A DNA stretch of 49,594 bases from Burkholderiaceae bacterium (GTDB taxonomy: Bacteria; Pseudomonadota; Gammaproteobacteria; Burkholderiales; Burkholderiaceae): assembly GCA_947448415.1 (NCBI GenBank), contig CANFMT010000018.1, positions 1 through 49,594 on the forward strand, read 5' to 3'. Below the pieces are notes generated by a model. It ran no database searches and was not told the origin of the DNA. It was given only the letters and a program-made list of their open reading frames with translations. Both the position numbers and the translations under genes were made by a program. This document shows, piece by piece, positions 1 to 7,201 of the stretch; position 1 is the stretch's first letter, and every line of letters starts with the position of its first letter.

Positions 1-884
1 CCAAAGACAGAACCTTGTGAGCCGATCACATCTAAAGTAGCCTGATCACCATTCCCGCTTGGGTTATTCAAACTCAAGCTAGCAACTGCTTGTGCTGGAC
101 CGGTATTGGCTGCGCCGTAGTTAGATAGATCTACCCTGCCCGCAAACAGTCCAGTATCTTTGGCATTGACCAAGATATTAGTTGTCTCCTCTTTATCACC
201 TTGTGCTAGCTCACCATTAACTTCATTGCCTGGTGTTTCGTTCAAAATGGCTAGGCTACGCTCCAAACCTTTGAGATCAATGAAGTCGCCTGGTTCATTG
301 CTATTGGTAATGAACTTTTGAATCACTTCTGATTTAAGGCGGCTTGGTGCTTCTTTATTGAGCTCAATAATGACATTACCAACTTTACCTTCAATGATCT
401 TGATGGTAATCACGCCACCAACAACATCTTGTGGAGGGATAACAGCTTGCGCCATTCTTCCCATCTGACTATATAAATTAGTAACTGCTTCCCCAGCTTC
501 TTTAATTTGGTCCAAGGTAAGCTGGCGATTTGTGAAGGGTTTAAGTGCCTCTTGCGCTTGTTCTTGTGTAATTAGGGTAATTCCAGAGACCTTAAAGCTA
601 GTTACCTCAATCGCCTTAGCACCAGATTTGGGACGAGTTGGTTTTGCCTGCTTTTTAATTAGACTTTCTGGTGGTGGAGAGGCGCGCTCCCGATCTACTT
701 CACGTTGTAATTGCTGCTGTAATGCGCCGGCTTCTGGTCCTACTTGCGCAAATGCGATTGAGCTATGTCCACAAACAAGAAAAGTCGCAAGCATTGCAAA
801 GCTTGTACGCGCTAACACCGGGTCTCTACCAATTTGGGGGTTCAAGTATTCAGCCTGTTTACTTTGCATTGCTTTTGCGCGCAT
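1..884 (-). CDS. Two-partner secretion outer-membrane transporter (TpsB/FhaC/ShlB family), 3' end beyond window
   Basis: Read directly from the minus strand: an open frame of about 294 codons runs from ATG at 884 off the left edge. After a long N-terminal extension with a hydrophobic segment ending near AIAFAQ (about residue 47), there is a Gln/Arg/Pro-rich linker, then a POTRA_2-like domain (about residues 90-170, including VTSFKVSGITLIT and GGVITIKIIEGKVGNV), then the start of the beta-barrel (DTGLFAGRVDLSNYGAANTG). This order is that of TpsB transporters, which move a large TpsA exoprotein across the outer membrane. The TpsA partner should lie beyond the edge. It sits downstream of, and on the same strand as, a response regulator and a sensor kinase, and carries the same 16-bp near-palindrome upstream as the regulator gene. 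Family is fairly sure; the exported substrate is unknown. Confidence 0.85.
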   Translation of the reverse strand, partial: MRAKAMQSKQAEYLNPQIGRDPVLARTSFAMLATFLVCGHSSIAFAQVGPEAGALQQQLQREVDRERASPPPESLIKKQAKPTRPKSGAKAIEVTSFKVSGITLITQEQAQEALKPFTNRQLTLDQIKEAGEAVTNLYSQMGRMAQAVIPPQDVVGGVITIKIIEGKVGNVIIELNKEAPSRLKSEVIQKFITNSNEPGDFIDLKGLERSLAILNETPGNEVNGELAQGDKEETTNILVNAKDTGLFAGRVDLSNYGAANTGPAQAVASLSLNNPSGNGDQATLDVIGSQGSVF

Positions 885-938
885 CTTGTCATCTCACTAA
901 TTGAGAGGACATTAAAATGCTAAATCTATTAAATGAAA

Positions 939-954
939 ATCCCACGAACGTGAG
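939..954 (-). promoter_or_regulatory. Near-palindromic operator candidate, copy 1 (upstream of TpsB)
   Basis: The plus strand reads ATCCCACGAACGTGAG. Its core CACG-AA-CGTG (943-952) is an inverted repeat with 4-bp arms around AA. The same 16 bases recur at 1681-1696. This copy lies about 55 bp before the TpsB start. An AT-rich stretch (911-916, TTTAAT on the minus strand) could be the -10, which would put the motif near -42, where an activator would sit. The binding protein is inferred to be the neighbouring LuxR-type regulator. Confidence 0.6.
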
Positions 955-982
955 TTAGCCTTATGGCCAATACTGCTGGCTG

Positions 983-1615
983 CTAGTGCTGAGTATTGCC
1001 TTTCTTGAGCGCAAGGAGCTGCGATAGTGAGCGCAAACCTAACTTTCGCATGACTTCTGACTTGTATTGCTTAGCGGTATCTAGCGAAATGCCCATCTTC
1101 GCCATAATCTCTGCATTATTAAAACCCAAACTCAGCAAGTCAAAAACCTGTCGTTCGCGCGGAGCAAGGCCTTTAAGTGACTGCTCTACAGCTAAATGCT
1201 CAAGATGAGCATGCATTTTGGCAGTATCTTGTTTTAAACCCCTGATGACAGCCTCCATAAGCTGCTCTCGCTCAAAAGGCTTGGTCAGAAATTCAATAGC
1301 GCCCTGTTTCATTGCAGAAATGGTTTGTGGCACGGTACTCTCGCCACTAATAAAAATAATGGGGACCTGCCTGCCACGCTTTAATAATTCGGCCTGCAGC
1401 TCCACACCAGACATATCTGGCATGCGCATATCAGTGATGATGATTGCTGGAGCAACTTGGATAGTAGTCTTTAAGAACTCCAAGGGGTTTGAAAAGAGAT
1501 GTACTTGATAGCCCAAGAATTTCAAAATCCCCGACAAAGTCTCGCGCATTGACTCATCATCTTCAATCACGAAGATATGCTGGTGTTCAGGAGGAATGTT
1601 TGCGTTTAATGCCAT
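983..1615 (-). CDS. FixJ/NarL-type response regulator (REC + LuxR HTH)
   Basis: A 210-residue two-domain regulator. The receiver domain (about residues 14-125) has the acidic pair Asp19/Asp20, the phosphoacceptor Asp62 in IITDMRMPDMSG, Ser90 in IIFISGES and Lys112 in FLTKPFE. A LuxR-type helix-turn-helix fills residues 145-205 (LAPRERQVFDLLSLGFNNAEI, then a recognition helix around SLDTAKQYKSEVMRKL). Order and spacing are those of FixJ/StyR/TodT-type regulators. It follows the kinase gene at 1717-3150 by 101 bp on the same strand and precedes the TpsB gene by 98 bp. An identical 16-bp inverted-repeat motif lies upstream of this gene and of TpsB, so it probably controls itself and the secretion system. 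All phosphorylation residues are present, so the protein should be functional. Confidence 0.93.
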   Translation of the reverse strand: MALNANIPPEHQHIFVIEDDESMRETLSGILKFLGYQVHLFSNPLEFLKTTIQVAPAIIITDMRMPDMSGVELQAELLKRGRQVPIIFISGESTVPQTISAMKQGAIEFLTKPFEREQLMEAVIRGLKQDTAKMHAHLEHLAVEQSLKGLAPRERQVFDLLSLGFNNAEIMAKMGISLDTAKQYKSEVMRKLGLRSLSQLLALKKGNTQH

Positions 1616-1680
1616 AAATACTGCTACGAAGAAAGCCCCTAATTTATATAGGCATTATGTCAAAACTTCTAGAACAGAAT

Positions 1681-1696
1681 ATCCCACGAACGTGAG
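1681..1696 (-). promoter_or_regulatory. Near-palindromic operator candidate, copy 2 (upstream of response regulator)
   Basis: ATCCCACGAACGTGAG, identical to 939-954 and in the same orientation relative to the downstream gene. It lies about 66 bp before the regulator start, in the gap between kinase stop and regulator start. A TATATA at 1645-1650 (minus strand) is a possible -10, placing the motif centre near -50. Confidence 0.6.
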
Positions 1697-1716
1697 GTAT
1701 CTAATCTACGATAGCC

Positions 1717-3150
1717 TCAGTATCTCTGGGGGGGGTTAATTGGCAAGCTTAGGATGAATTTAGCACCCCCTGCTAGAGCATCCTCATACAGAATATTGCC
1801 GCCAAAGTTATCCATAATTTGCGAGCAGAGCCACAAACCCAAGCCCATACCTTTTGACTTATCAGTATTAAGTAGCTCAAACAATCTCTTTTGCTTCTCT
1901 TTTGAAACCCCAGGACCGTTATCAATGATCTCAACAATACAATTTTTATCCTGTCGTAGGCAATTGACTTGAATATTCTTATTTGGGATATCGGCTTGGG
2001 AAAGCGCCTGAATAGCGTTATTCACTAAATTAATCAAAACCTGAAGCAATTGACCCTTGTTAGCAGTAACGCTGATATCTTCATCTACTCTGCTAGTTAC
2101 CTTGATACCTTTGCTGACGAGGTCTGATCTATAAATATCAAGTGCTGAGGACACTACTTCATTAACCTGAATGACTTCATAGTCGGCAGTATCTTTTGCG
2201 AATATAGACTGTAGAGAGCGGATGATATTTCCAGATCGTTTTGCATCACCTTCCAGTTGATTGAGCAATTGATTTGTGAGCTCTGGGGTCAGCTTGCCTG
2301 ATTCATGGAGCATTTTTAAGAATTGAATGTTGAGCAATGATGCGCCTAGTGGCTGATTTAACTCATGTGCGATTGAAGCTGATAAAGCACCCGTGGCAGC
2401 TGACTTATTGGTTTTCATAAGGCTTTCAATCAGCGCATCACGCTCGACCAATAGGTTAGTTACGCGAACCGTATTCTCAAGACTTTCCGCATTAGAGCGA
2501 GCTAACCTTTCCGTCAGAAAGCCGTTGATGGAAATATAAGAGAGGATAGTAAAAGAAAGAGCGAACCATCTAATCAAAGTAGTAGCAAAAGGCTCTGTAT
2601 AAATAGTTGATGCAGAAATTGTGGTGTTTTCTAACAATATCCACACCCGAATTACCGCAAGCACGATCTCTGCAATGCAGGTGAAAATCAGAAAGTCAAT
2701 TTGAATGTGGCGCTCACGCTTACGAAATTGAAAGAGCTCAATCAACATTGCGATGAGACAAAAAATCAAGATAGAGATAACAAATAACACTCTGTCCTGA
2801 AACACACCAAATTGGCGCAAATATTCAAAAATTAATCCAAATGCCAAAAATAGTAATGGCGAGATAGCAACCAATTTCGCAACAGGCTTATCGTTCAGAG
2901 TACGACAAAAGATAAATAGAAAGAAGTAGCTAGCAAAGAAGAAGGTATTAGCAAAAGTCAGAAGAATTGGGCTTACTGTAGAGGCGGAAGCAAACAATAA
3001 AAAGGTGAGTATGTCTATTCCCAGAGCGAGCAGCCAATAGTTATTAGTCTTGCCTGATTTTCGTCCCCCAAAAAATGGCAAAGATGAAATAAAGAGGCCG
3101 CCCATCACTAGTGCGAAAACCAAAAAGAGGGCTTCATTTGCATATTTCAT
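1717..3150 (-). CDS. Membrane sensor histidine kinase, 7-TM input domain, FixL/DctB-like transmitter
   Basis: The open frame extends to 3240, but the ATG at 3150 (MKYANEALF) is preferred: it starts directly before the first membrane helix, has AGTAGG upstream, and leaves room for the divergent promoter. About seven hydrophobic helices fill the first 220 residues with almost no periplasmic loop, so the signal is probably sensed in the membrane or through an integral partner. The transmitter has an H-box (SASIAHELNQPLGA), N-box (LINLVNNAIQAL), G1 (DNGPGVSKE) and G2 (GMGLGLWLCSQIM). The HELNQPLGA form is typical of kinases paired with FixJ-type regulators, and such a regulator is encoded next. 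No PAS domain is evident. Ligand unknown. Confidence 0.9.
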   Translation of the reverse strand: MKYANEALFLVFALVMGGLFISSLPFFGGRKSGKTNNYWLLALGIDILTFLLFASASTVSPILLTFANTFFFASYFFLFIFCRTLNDKPVAKLVAISPLLFLAFGLIFEYLRQFGVFQDRVLFVISILIFCLIAMLIELFQFRKRERHIQIDFLIFTCIAEIVLAVIRVWILLENTTISASTIYTEPFATTLIRWFALSFTILSYISINGFLTERLARSNAESLENTVRVTNLLVERDALIESLMKTNKSAATGALSASIAHELNQPLGASLLNIQFLKMLHESGKLTPELTNQLLNQLEGDAKRSGNIIRSLQSIFAKDTADYEVIQVNEVVSSALDIYRSDLVSKGIKVTSRVDEDISVTANKGQLLQVLINLVNNAIQALSQADIPNKNIQVNCLRQDKNCIVEIIDNGPGVSKEKQKRLFELLNTDKSKGMGLGLWLCSQIMDNFGGNILYEDALAGGAKFILSLPINPPQRY

Positions 3151-3257
3151 GGCTGCCATCCTACTACTTTTGTGCTCAATATCAGAAAGATGACGGTAAA
3201 TACCGCTTAAAGCAAAGCAATCTACAATTGCCCCAAACAAAAGCTATCCCAGAATTA

Positions 3258-4154
3258 ATGAAGCAATTCTTAAAAACACTCTCCAGTTGCGCTCTGTGCC
3301 TCTACCCATTATTGGGCTGGGGGGTCGATCTGCAACCTAACGATATTGTGGCGCCATTGCCCGATAAACGTTATGCGCAGATCACCTACTACAACACTGA
3401 AAACACCACTTACTATAAGAATGGTTCAGTAATTTCTGCTACCCCCTTTGCTAGTCCAGTAGTTGATGCCCAAAGTGTTATCCCCAAATTTATTGGAACT
3501 TACACAATTGCCAATCTTCCAGGCGCTTCTTATGTACAGCTACCTTACGGCAGCGTTAGGCCTGCTGGTTCACTATCGGGTACTCCTTCAGATACCGGCA
3601 TTGGAGATATTGCCTTAGCAACGGCAATTTGGCCCTACTCTAATAGAGAGACTCGTACCTATCTAGGATTAGCCGCCTATCTCACTATTCCTACCGGCGG
3701 TTATTCGAGCATGCAACCTTTTAATATGGGTGGCAACCGTTACACAACTGACATTCAATTGGGATATCAACAACCCATCGTTGGCGATCTTGATGGTATG
3801 TTTGCAATTGACACTATGTGGTACGGCGGTAATAGCCAATGCTCAGTAGCATGCCTATCCTCTACTAATGTTCCACTTAATCAAAAACCAGTTACCACTA
3901 CCCAAGTCGGTCCGATCTATAAGATCAATCAAATCTTCACAGTATCTGCCCAGTACTACTACGTAGCAGGTGGCGCCACCACCATTAATAATGTCTACCA
4001 AAATAATGTCATCAACACTCAGCGTTTTATGCTCAGCAGCCTAATGCATACTGATATCGGAAGATTTTCTTTACAGTATGGGCGTGATATGGGAGTGCAA
4101 AATGGACTCATACAAACCCGTGTGTTTACTTTAAGGTTTTTGAGAGAGTTTTAG
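3258..4154 (+). CDS. Outer-membrane MetA-pathway (phenol degradation-like) family protein
   Basis: A 298-residue protein from ATG 3258; the frame stays open further upstream, but that part overlaps the kinase gene and the signal peptide (MKQFLKTLSSCALCLYPLLG) begins here. The mature part has alternating short beta-strand patterns ending in aromatic residues and a terminal strand TRVFTLRFLREF, as in outer-membrane barrels. The segment GIGDIALATAIWPYSN followed by LGLAAYLTIPTGGY is characteristic of the Phenol_MetA_deg/meta-pathway family, thought to be channels for hydrophobic substrates. It is divergent from the kinase gene; the 107-bp gap contains CGGTA-AA-TACCG (3194-3205). A second member of this family is at 35420-36292. 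Substrate unknown. Confidence 0.75.
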   Translation: MKQFLKTLSSCALCLYPLLGWGVDLQPNDIVAPLPDKRYAQITYYNTENTTYYKNGSVISATPFASPVVDAQSVIPKFIGTYTIANLPGASYVQLPYGSVRPAGSLSGTPSDTGIGDIALATAIWPYSNRETRTYLGLAAYLTIPTGGYSSMQPFNMGGNRYTTDIQLGYQQPIVGDLDGMFAIDTMWYGGNSQCSVACLSSTNVPLNQKPVTTTQVGPIYKINQIFTVSAQYYYVAGGATTINNVYQNNVINTQRFMLSSLMHTDIGRFSLQYGRDMGVQNGLIQTRVFTLRFLREF

Positions 4155-4517
4155 CGCCCTACCCCGCAGCCTTTTTTGATCGTTGCAGCCCCCAATTACT
4201 CTAGTTTTTCTTGATCTGATTTAGTCATTTATTAATGTGAATTTTCGTGTTAAATTGAGTCTGTCGGCGTTAAAACAGCTCTTTTAATCCGTTGGTCATT
4301 TAGCCCTCGCTGGAATTTTTCCAGCCCCTCCACAACAAAGTCTTTTGGTCCCACGAAAAGTACAAGATGAGTACAAGTACTGTTAAGGGGACGGTGTTGG
4401 TAATTGGTAAATAATGGTGATATATTTACCCCAACCAAAAGAGCAATTTTCCCTTTTAAACAAAGAGTTGAATCGCTATTTTGGTTAAGAGGTAAGCAAT
4501 AAAAGGGTTTTAAGCAA
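4155..4517. other. Gene-poor stretch with no convincing coding sequence
   Basis: A 91-codon minus-strand frame (4250-4525) has no recognisable domain, overlaps the tRNA remnant and is not called. A 17-base stretch at 4281-4297 (CTTTTAATCCGTTGGTC) equals, as I recall it, the anticodon loop and 3' arm of a betaproteobacterial tRNA-Lys, but the 5' stem and T-loop are absent. A small hairpin (GCTGG/CCAGC) lies around 4309-4325. Confidence 0.5.
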
Positions 4518-4597
4518 TCCTCCATTTACGGGCAAAAACAGCTTGAAATGCACTGTTAATCCGTAGGTCCCTGGTTCGAGCCCAGGTCGAGGAGCCA
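4518..4597 (+). pseudogene. tRNA-Asn(GTT)-like remnant, intact 3' half
   Basis: The segment from about 4553 to 4597 reads as the 3' half of tRNA-Asn: anticodon loop CTGTTAA with GTT anticodon, 3' anticodon strand TCCGT, variable loop, T arm CCTGG-TTCGAGC-CCAGG, and the end TCGAGGAGCCA with encoded CCA. Upstream, TCCTCCA (4518-4524) can pair 6 of 7 with the acceptor 3' strand and ATGCA pairs 4 of 5 (one of them G-T) with the anticodon 3' strand. The D-arm region is 23 nt instead of about 19 and has no recognisable D stem or GG in the loop. It looks like a decayed gene or an integration scar rather than a working tRNA. A terminator follows at 4606. Confidence 0.6.
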
Positions 4598-4605
4598 AAT
4601 AAGTA

Positions 4606-4634
4606 AAGCCCCTAGAGCAATCTAGGGGCTTTTT
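4606..4634. terminator. Rho-independent terminator after tRNA-Asn remnant
   Basis: An 11-bp perfect stem (4606-4616 with 4621-4631), GCAA tetraloop, T-run on the plus strand. It also separates the region from the convergent TAXI gene, whose stop is at 4654. Confidence 0.85.
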
Positions 4635-4653
4635 CTTTAGGGAAGATTATTTA

Positions 4654-6060
4654 TCAAAGATTAGCATCCAAGTTATCAGCGCTTTGCTGTACTCCTGCTT
4701 GATAGGCATCACGCCTTAAAGAGTCGCCTACAAAAGCAATGGTGCTCCGTAAGGTGTAGTAGTCGCTTGCTAATAATGCAGGAACCGTCATAGAAAGCGC
4801 CTCACGCTCAAAATCATCAACGCGCCTAAGATACTCTTCCTTTTTACTGACATCGTAGGAAGAAGATAACTGTTGCTCAAAGAATTTAATTGATCCGTAG
4901 ATTTGATTAATCTGCGCCCGAATACGATTTCTGTAGTAGTTCGGCATACTTCTTATTAAGGGATACGCTAGAGCAGCAAAAGGCAGGAGCAATAAAAACA
5001 TGCGATCAAAAAATTCAGCCAACCAAAACGGCAGGTAATTCAATAATGATGGCGGGCCTTTTTGGTAGAAAATTTCAGCCTCATGACTACGAGGCAATGT
5101 TGTGGATTTAAACGATGGGAACTCTCGCTCTTGAGAGAAAAAGCTTTCAGGGCCATTAATAGCCTTTGCTGCCTGCAAAAATAACATCTGAATTGCAGGA
5201 TGCAATCGATCGTCAACCAATATTTCAGTAGTCACTGCAATCATCTGCAGATCACTTGAAGGCCAATCCCTTTTAAGACTCAAACCACCCCTAGGTACTT
5301 TAAGTGCTTCGAATGAGCGATCAAGATCGGCATAAGCTTCAGCCCGCGCAAAGTTACCTACCTGCAAACCTGGCATTGCCAGTAATTTTTTGACATTAGG
5401 TGATTCAAATGAATCAACAATAAATAATCCATCAATTTTGCCCTGCTGCAGATCTTCAATAGCCAGATGACTGGGGATTTCCGTTAAATTGAGCTCGCTG
5501 GGAGAAATCTCATTCATCTCAATGATGCGATGAGCTACCAAATTAGTACCGCTACCCTCATTGCCTATACTAATCTTACGTTTTGCCATCTCAGTAAAGC
5601 GATTCATGGCGGGAAGCTCAACTGCGCTTTTATAAAAAAACCATGCGGGGTGATAATCAATACTGCCCAATGTTTCAACGCCTTGCAAATCATCTGTATT
5701 AACAGCGCCTGATATTGAAAAAGCAGCCATCATCGGATCATTTCGATCCTGAAGTCGGTGGAAATTTTCGACAGCACCGGTAGTTGGAATGAGCTCAAGA
5801 GTAATACCATATTTTGCAAAAAATTTAGCATATTGCTGACCCAACTTTTCATGAGAACTACCCTTTGGTCCAGTACCCATCAGCACATGTTTGGGGGGTG
5901 CTGGTCGCGCAAAAAATATCACCAAAAATAATGCCAAGAGAATAATGACCAAAAGAGGCCAAATTTCCCGCATCATTTGCATAAGATATCTGCTGTTGTG
6001 AGTGATAGTCTCAATAAATGCAGTGACTTGATTACGAATATCGTCTTTGAGATTGCTCAC
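4654..6060 (-). CDS. TAXI-family TRAP-type solute-binding protein with membrane anchors
   Basis: A 468-residue protein. A hydrophobic helix (about residues 34-52) tethers the N-terminus to the membrane instead of a cleaved signal. A TAXI/NMT1-like binding domain follows (VLMGTGPKGSSHEKLGQQYAKF, then KISIGNEGSGTNLVAHRI, about 55-330), then a second hydrophobic segment (about 340-365) and a charged C-terminal region probably in the cytoplasm. Ordinary TAXI proteins are free periplasmic receptors of about 320 residues that feed a TRAP permease; this longer two-anchor form is a recurrent variant. No DctM/DctQ-like gene is nearby, so it may sense or work with a distant permease. It is a single gene with terminators or gaps on both sides. 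Ligand unknown. Confidence 0.82.
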   Translation of the reverse strand: MSNLKDDIRNQVTAFIETITHNSRYLMQMMREIWPLLVIILLALFLVIFFARPAPPKHVLMGTGPKGSSHEKLGQQYAKFFAKYGITLELIPTTGAVENFHRLQDRNDPMMAAFSISGAVNTDDLQGVETLGSIDYHPAWFFYKSAVELPAMNRFTEMAKRKISIGNEGSGTNLVAHRIIEMNEISPSELNLTEIPSHLAIEDLQQGKIDGLFIVDSFESPNVKKLLAMPGLQVGNFARAEAYADLDRSFEALKVPRGGLSLKRDWPSSDLQMIAVTTEILVDDRLHPAIQMLFLQAAKAINGPESFFSQEREFPSFKSTTLPRSHEAEIFYQKGPPSLLNYLPFWLAEFFDRMFLLLLPFAALAYPLIRSMPNYYRNRIRAQINQIYGSIKFFEQQLSSSYDVSKKEEYLRRVDDFEREALSMTVPALLASDYYTLRSTIAFVGDSLRRDAYQAGVQQSADNLDANL

Positions 6061-6233
6061 CTATACTTACCCCGAATGGTTAGTGGCATTAAAATTAAAG
6101 TGTATCGGTCAACAATATCACACCACTCTAACAAAGGGGTTGCACCGTAGATCCCACGAGGCTTTAAAAAAATATGGGAGACTCTCTAGTTCTTAATTAG
6201 TGTGACTGTACGTCAAGATTATTGCCAATGAAT

Positions 6234-7196
6234 CTACAGGCTATCGGATGTAATATTTGCTGTCTTGATAATTTCCGCATAACGACTTCGCTCTTTTTGA
6301 ATAAAACTTCCAAAGGCAGCAGATTCCATTGCTTGAGCTATTCCACCTTGGGCCGCTAACTGACTTTTAATTGTAGGTTCATTTAAGGTTGCTACTAATG
6401 CAGCATGAATTCGATCTGCAATTGGCTTCGGTGTACCGCTACGAATCATGACGCCCCACCACTGGGTTATTTCAAAACCTGGCAATACATCACTTAAAGG
6501 CGGCAACTGCGGATTAGTAGGGTCACGCTTTAATCCCGTGGTTGCCAATACTAAAACTTTTCCTCCCTGTGCAAGCGTTTTGGCTGCCGATGGAGAAGTA
6601 ATAATCATATCCACTTGACCACCAGCAATGTCTGTTAAAGCCTGTGTAGAACCCTTATAAGAAATATGGGTCATCGGCACACCGACATTAGTCGCAAATA
6701 ATTCACCAGCCAAGTGTGCTGGTGAGCCAACGCCAGCTGACCCATAGGTCATTTTTCCAGGATTGCTTTTTACTAATGCCACAAATTGACTGGAATTAGT
6801 CACACCGAGATGCTTGCCAACCACCAATACATTTGCAGTCGTACCAATCAATGAAATAGGGTAAAAATCTTTAACAGGGTCATACGGCAGCTGTTTTTTT
6901 AGTTGCGGAATAATAGATTGGATCATGGTCGTAGTTAGCAACCAGGTATAACCATCGGCTGGAGAAGTCGCAACAAATTCCGATGCAATTTGCCCACTTC
7001 CACCTGGCTTTAATTCCACAATAACACTTTGGCCTAATCTGTCACCCATACGGGGGGCAATCAAGCGTGCAATAGCATCGGGTCCACCACCACTTGCAGT
7101 ACCAACAATTAACTTAATTGGTTTAGTTGGCCAAGCTTGCGCTTGAGTACAGCTCACAAAAGAAGCTAAAGCAATGGCAAAGAAAAAGTTGCGCAT
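6234..7196 (-). CDS. Bug/TctC-family periplasmic solute receptor (Bug 1)
   Basis: The start ATG at 7196 gives a clean signal peptide (MRNFFFAIALASFVSCTQAQA); a GTG at 7205 overlapping the upstream sulfatase stop is the alternative. The mature part begins WPTKPIKLIVG and has the ligand loop GTASGGGPDAIARLIA plus the later MTYGSAGVGSPAHLAGELF and HISYKGSTQALTDIAGG blocks that define Bug receptors of tripartite tricarboxylate transporters. These bind small carboxylates in the periplasm. It is the last gene of unit A, behind the sulfatase, LigI-like hydrolase and LVIVD genes, so its ligand may be a substrate or product of those enzymes. No TctA/TctB gene is in the window. Confidence 0.92.
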   Translation of the reverse strand: MRNFFFAIALASFVSCTQAQAWPTKPIKLIVGTASGGGPDAIARLIAPRMGDRLGQSVIVELKPGGSGQIASEFVATSPADGYTWLLTTTMIQSIIPQLKKQLPYDPVKDFYPISLIGTTANVLVVGKHLGVTNSSQFVALVKSNPGKMTYGSAGVGSPAHLAGELFATNVGVPMTHISYKGSTQALTDIAGGQVDMIITSPSAAKTLAQGGKVLVLATTGLKRDPTNPQLPPLSDVLPGFEITQWWGVMIRSGTPKPIADRIHAALVATLNEPTIKSQLAAQGGIAQAMESAAFGSFIQKERSRYAEIIKTANITSDSL

Positions 7197-7201
7197 ATTA
7201 A

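Noticed and set aside
532..1508. Plus-strand frames over the TpsB and regulator genes
   Set aside because: These are shadows: the minus-strand proteins carry complete POTRA, receiver and LuxR motifs.
3194..3205. CGGTA-AA-TACCG in the kinase/MetA-type divergent gap
   Set aside because: It has the same geometry as the 16-bp motif but different bases, and a single short copy is within chance.
4281..4297. 17-base match to a tRNA-Lys anticodon arm (recalled)
   Set aside because: The 5' anticodon strand does not pair and there is no TTCGA loop or acceptor, so it cannot be called a tRNA; possibly a scar or chance.
4250..4525. 91-codon minus-strand frame
   Set aside because: No domain, no ribosome binding site, and it runs into the tRNA-Asn remnant.
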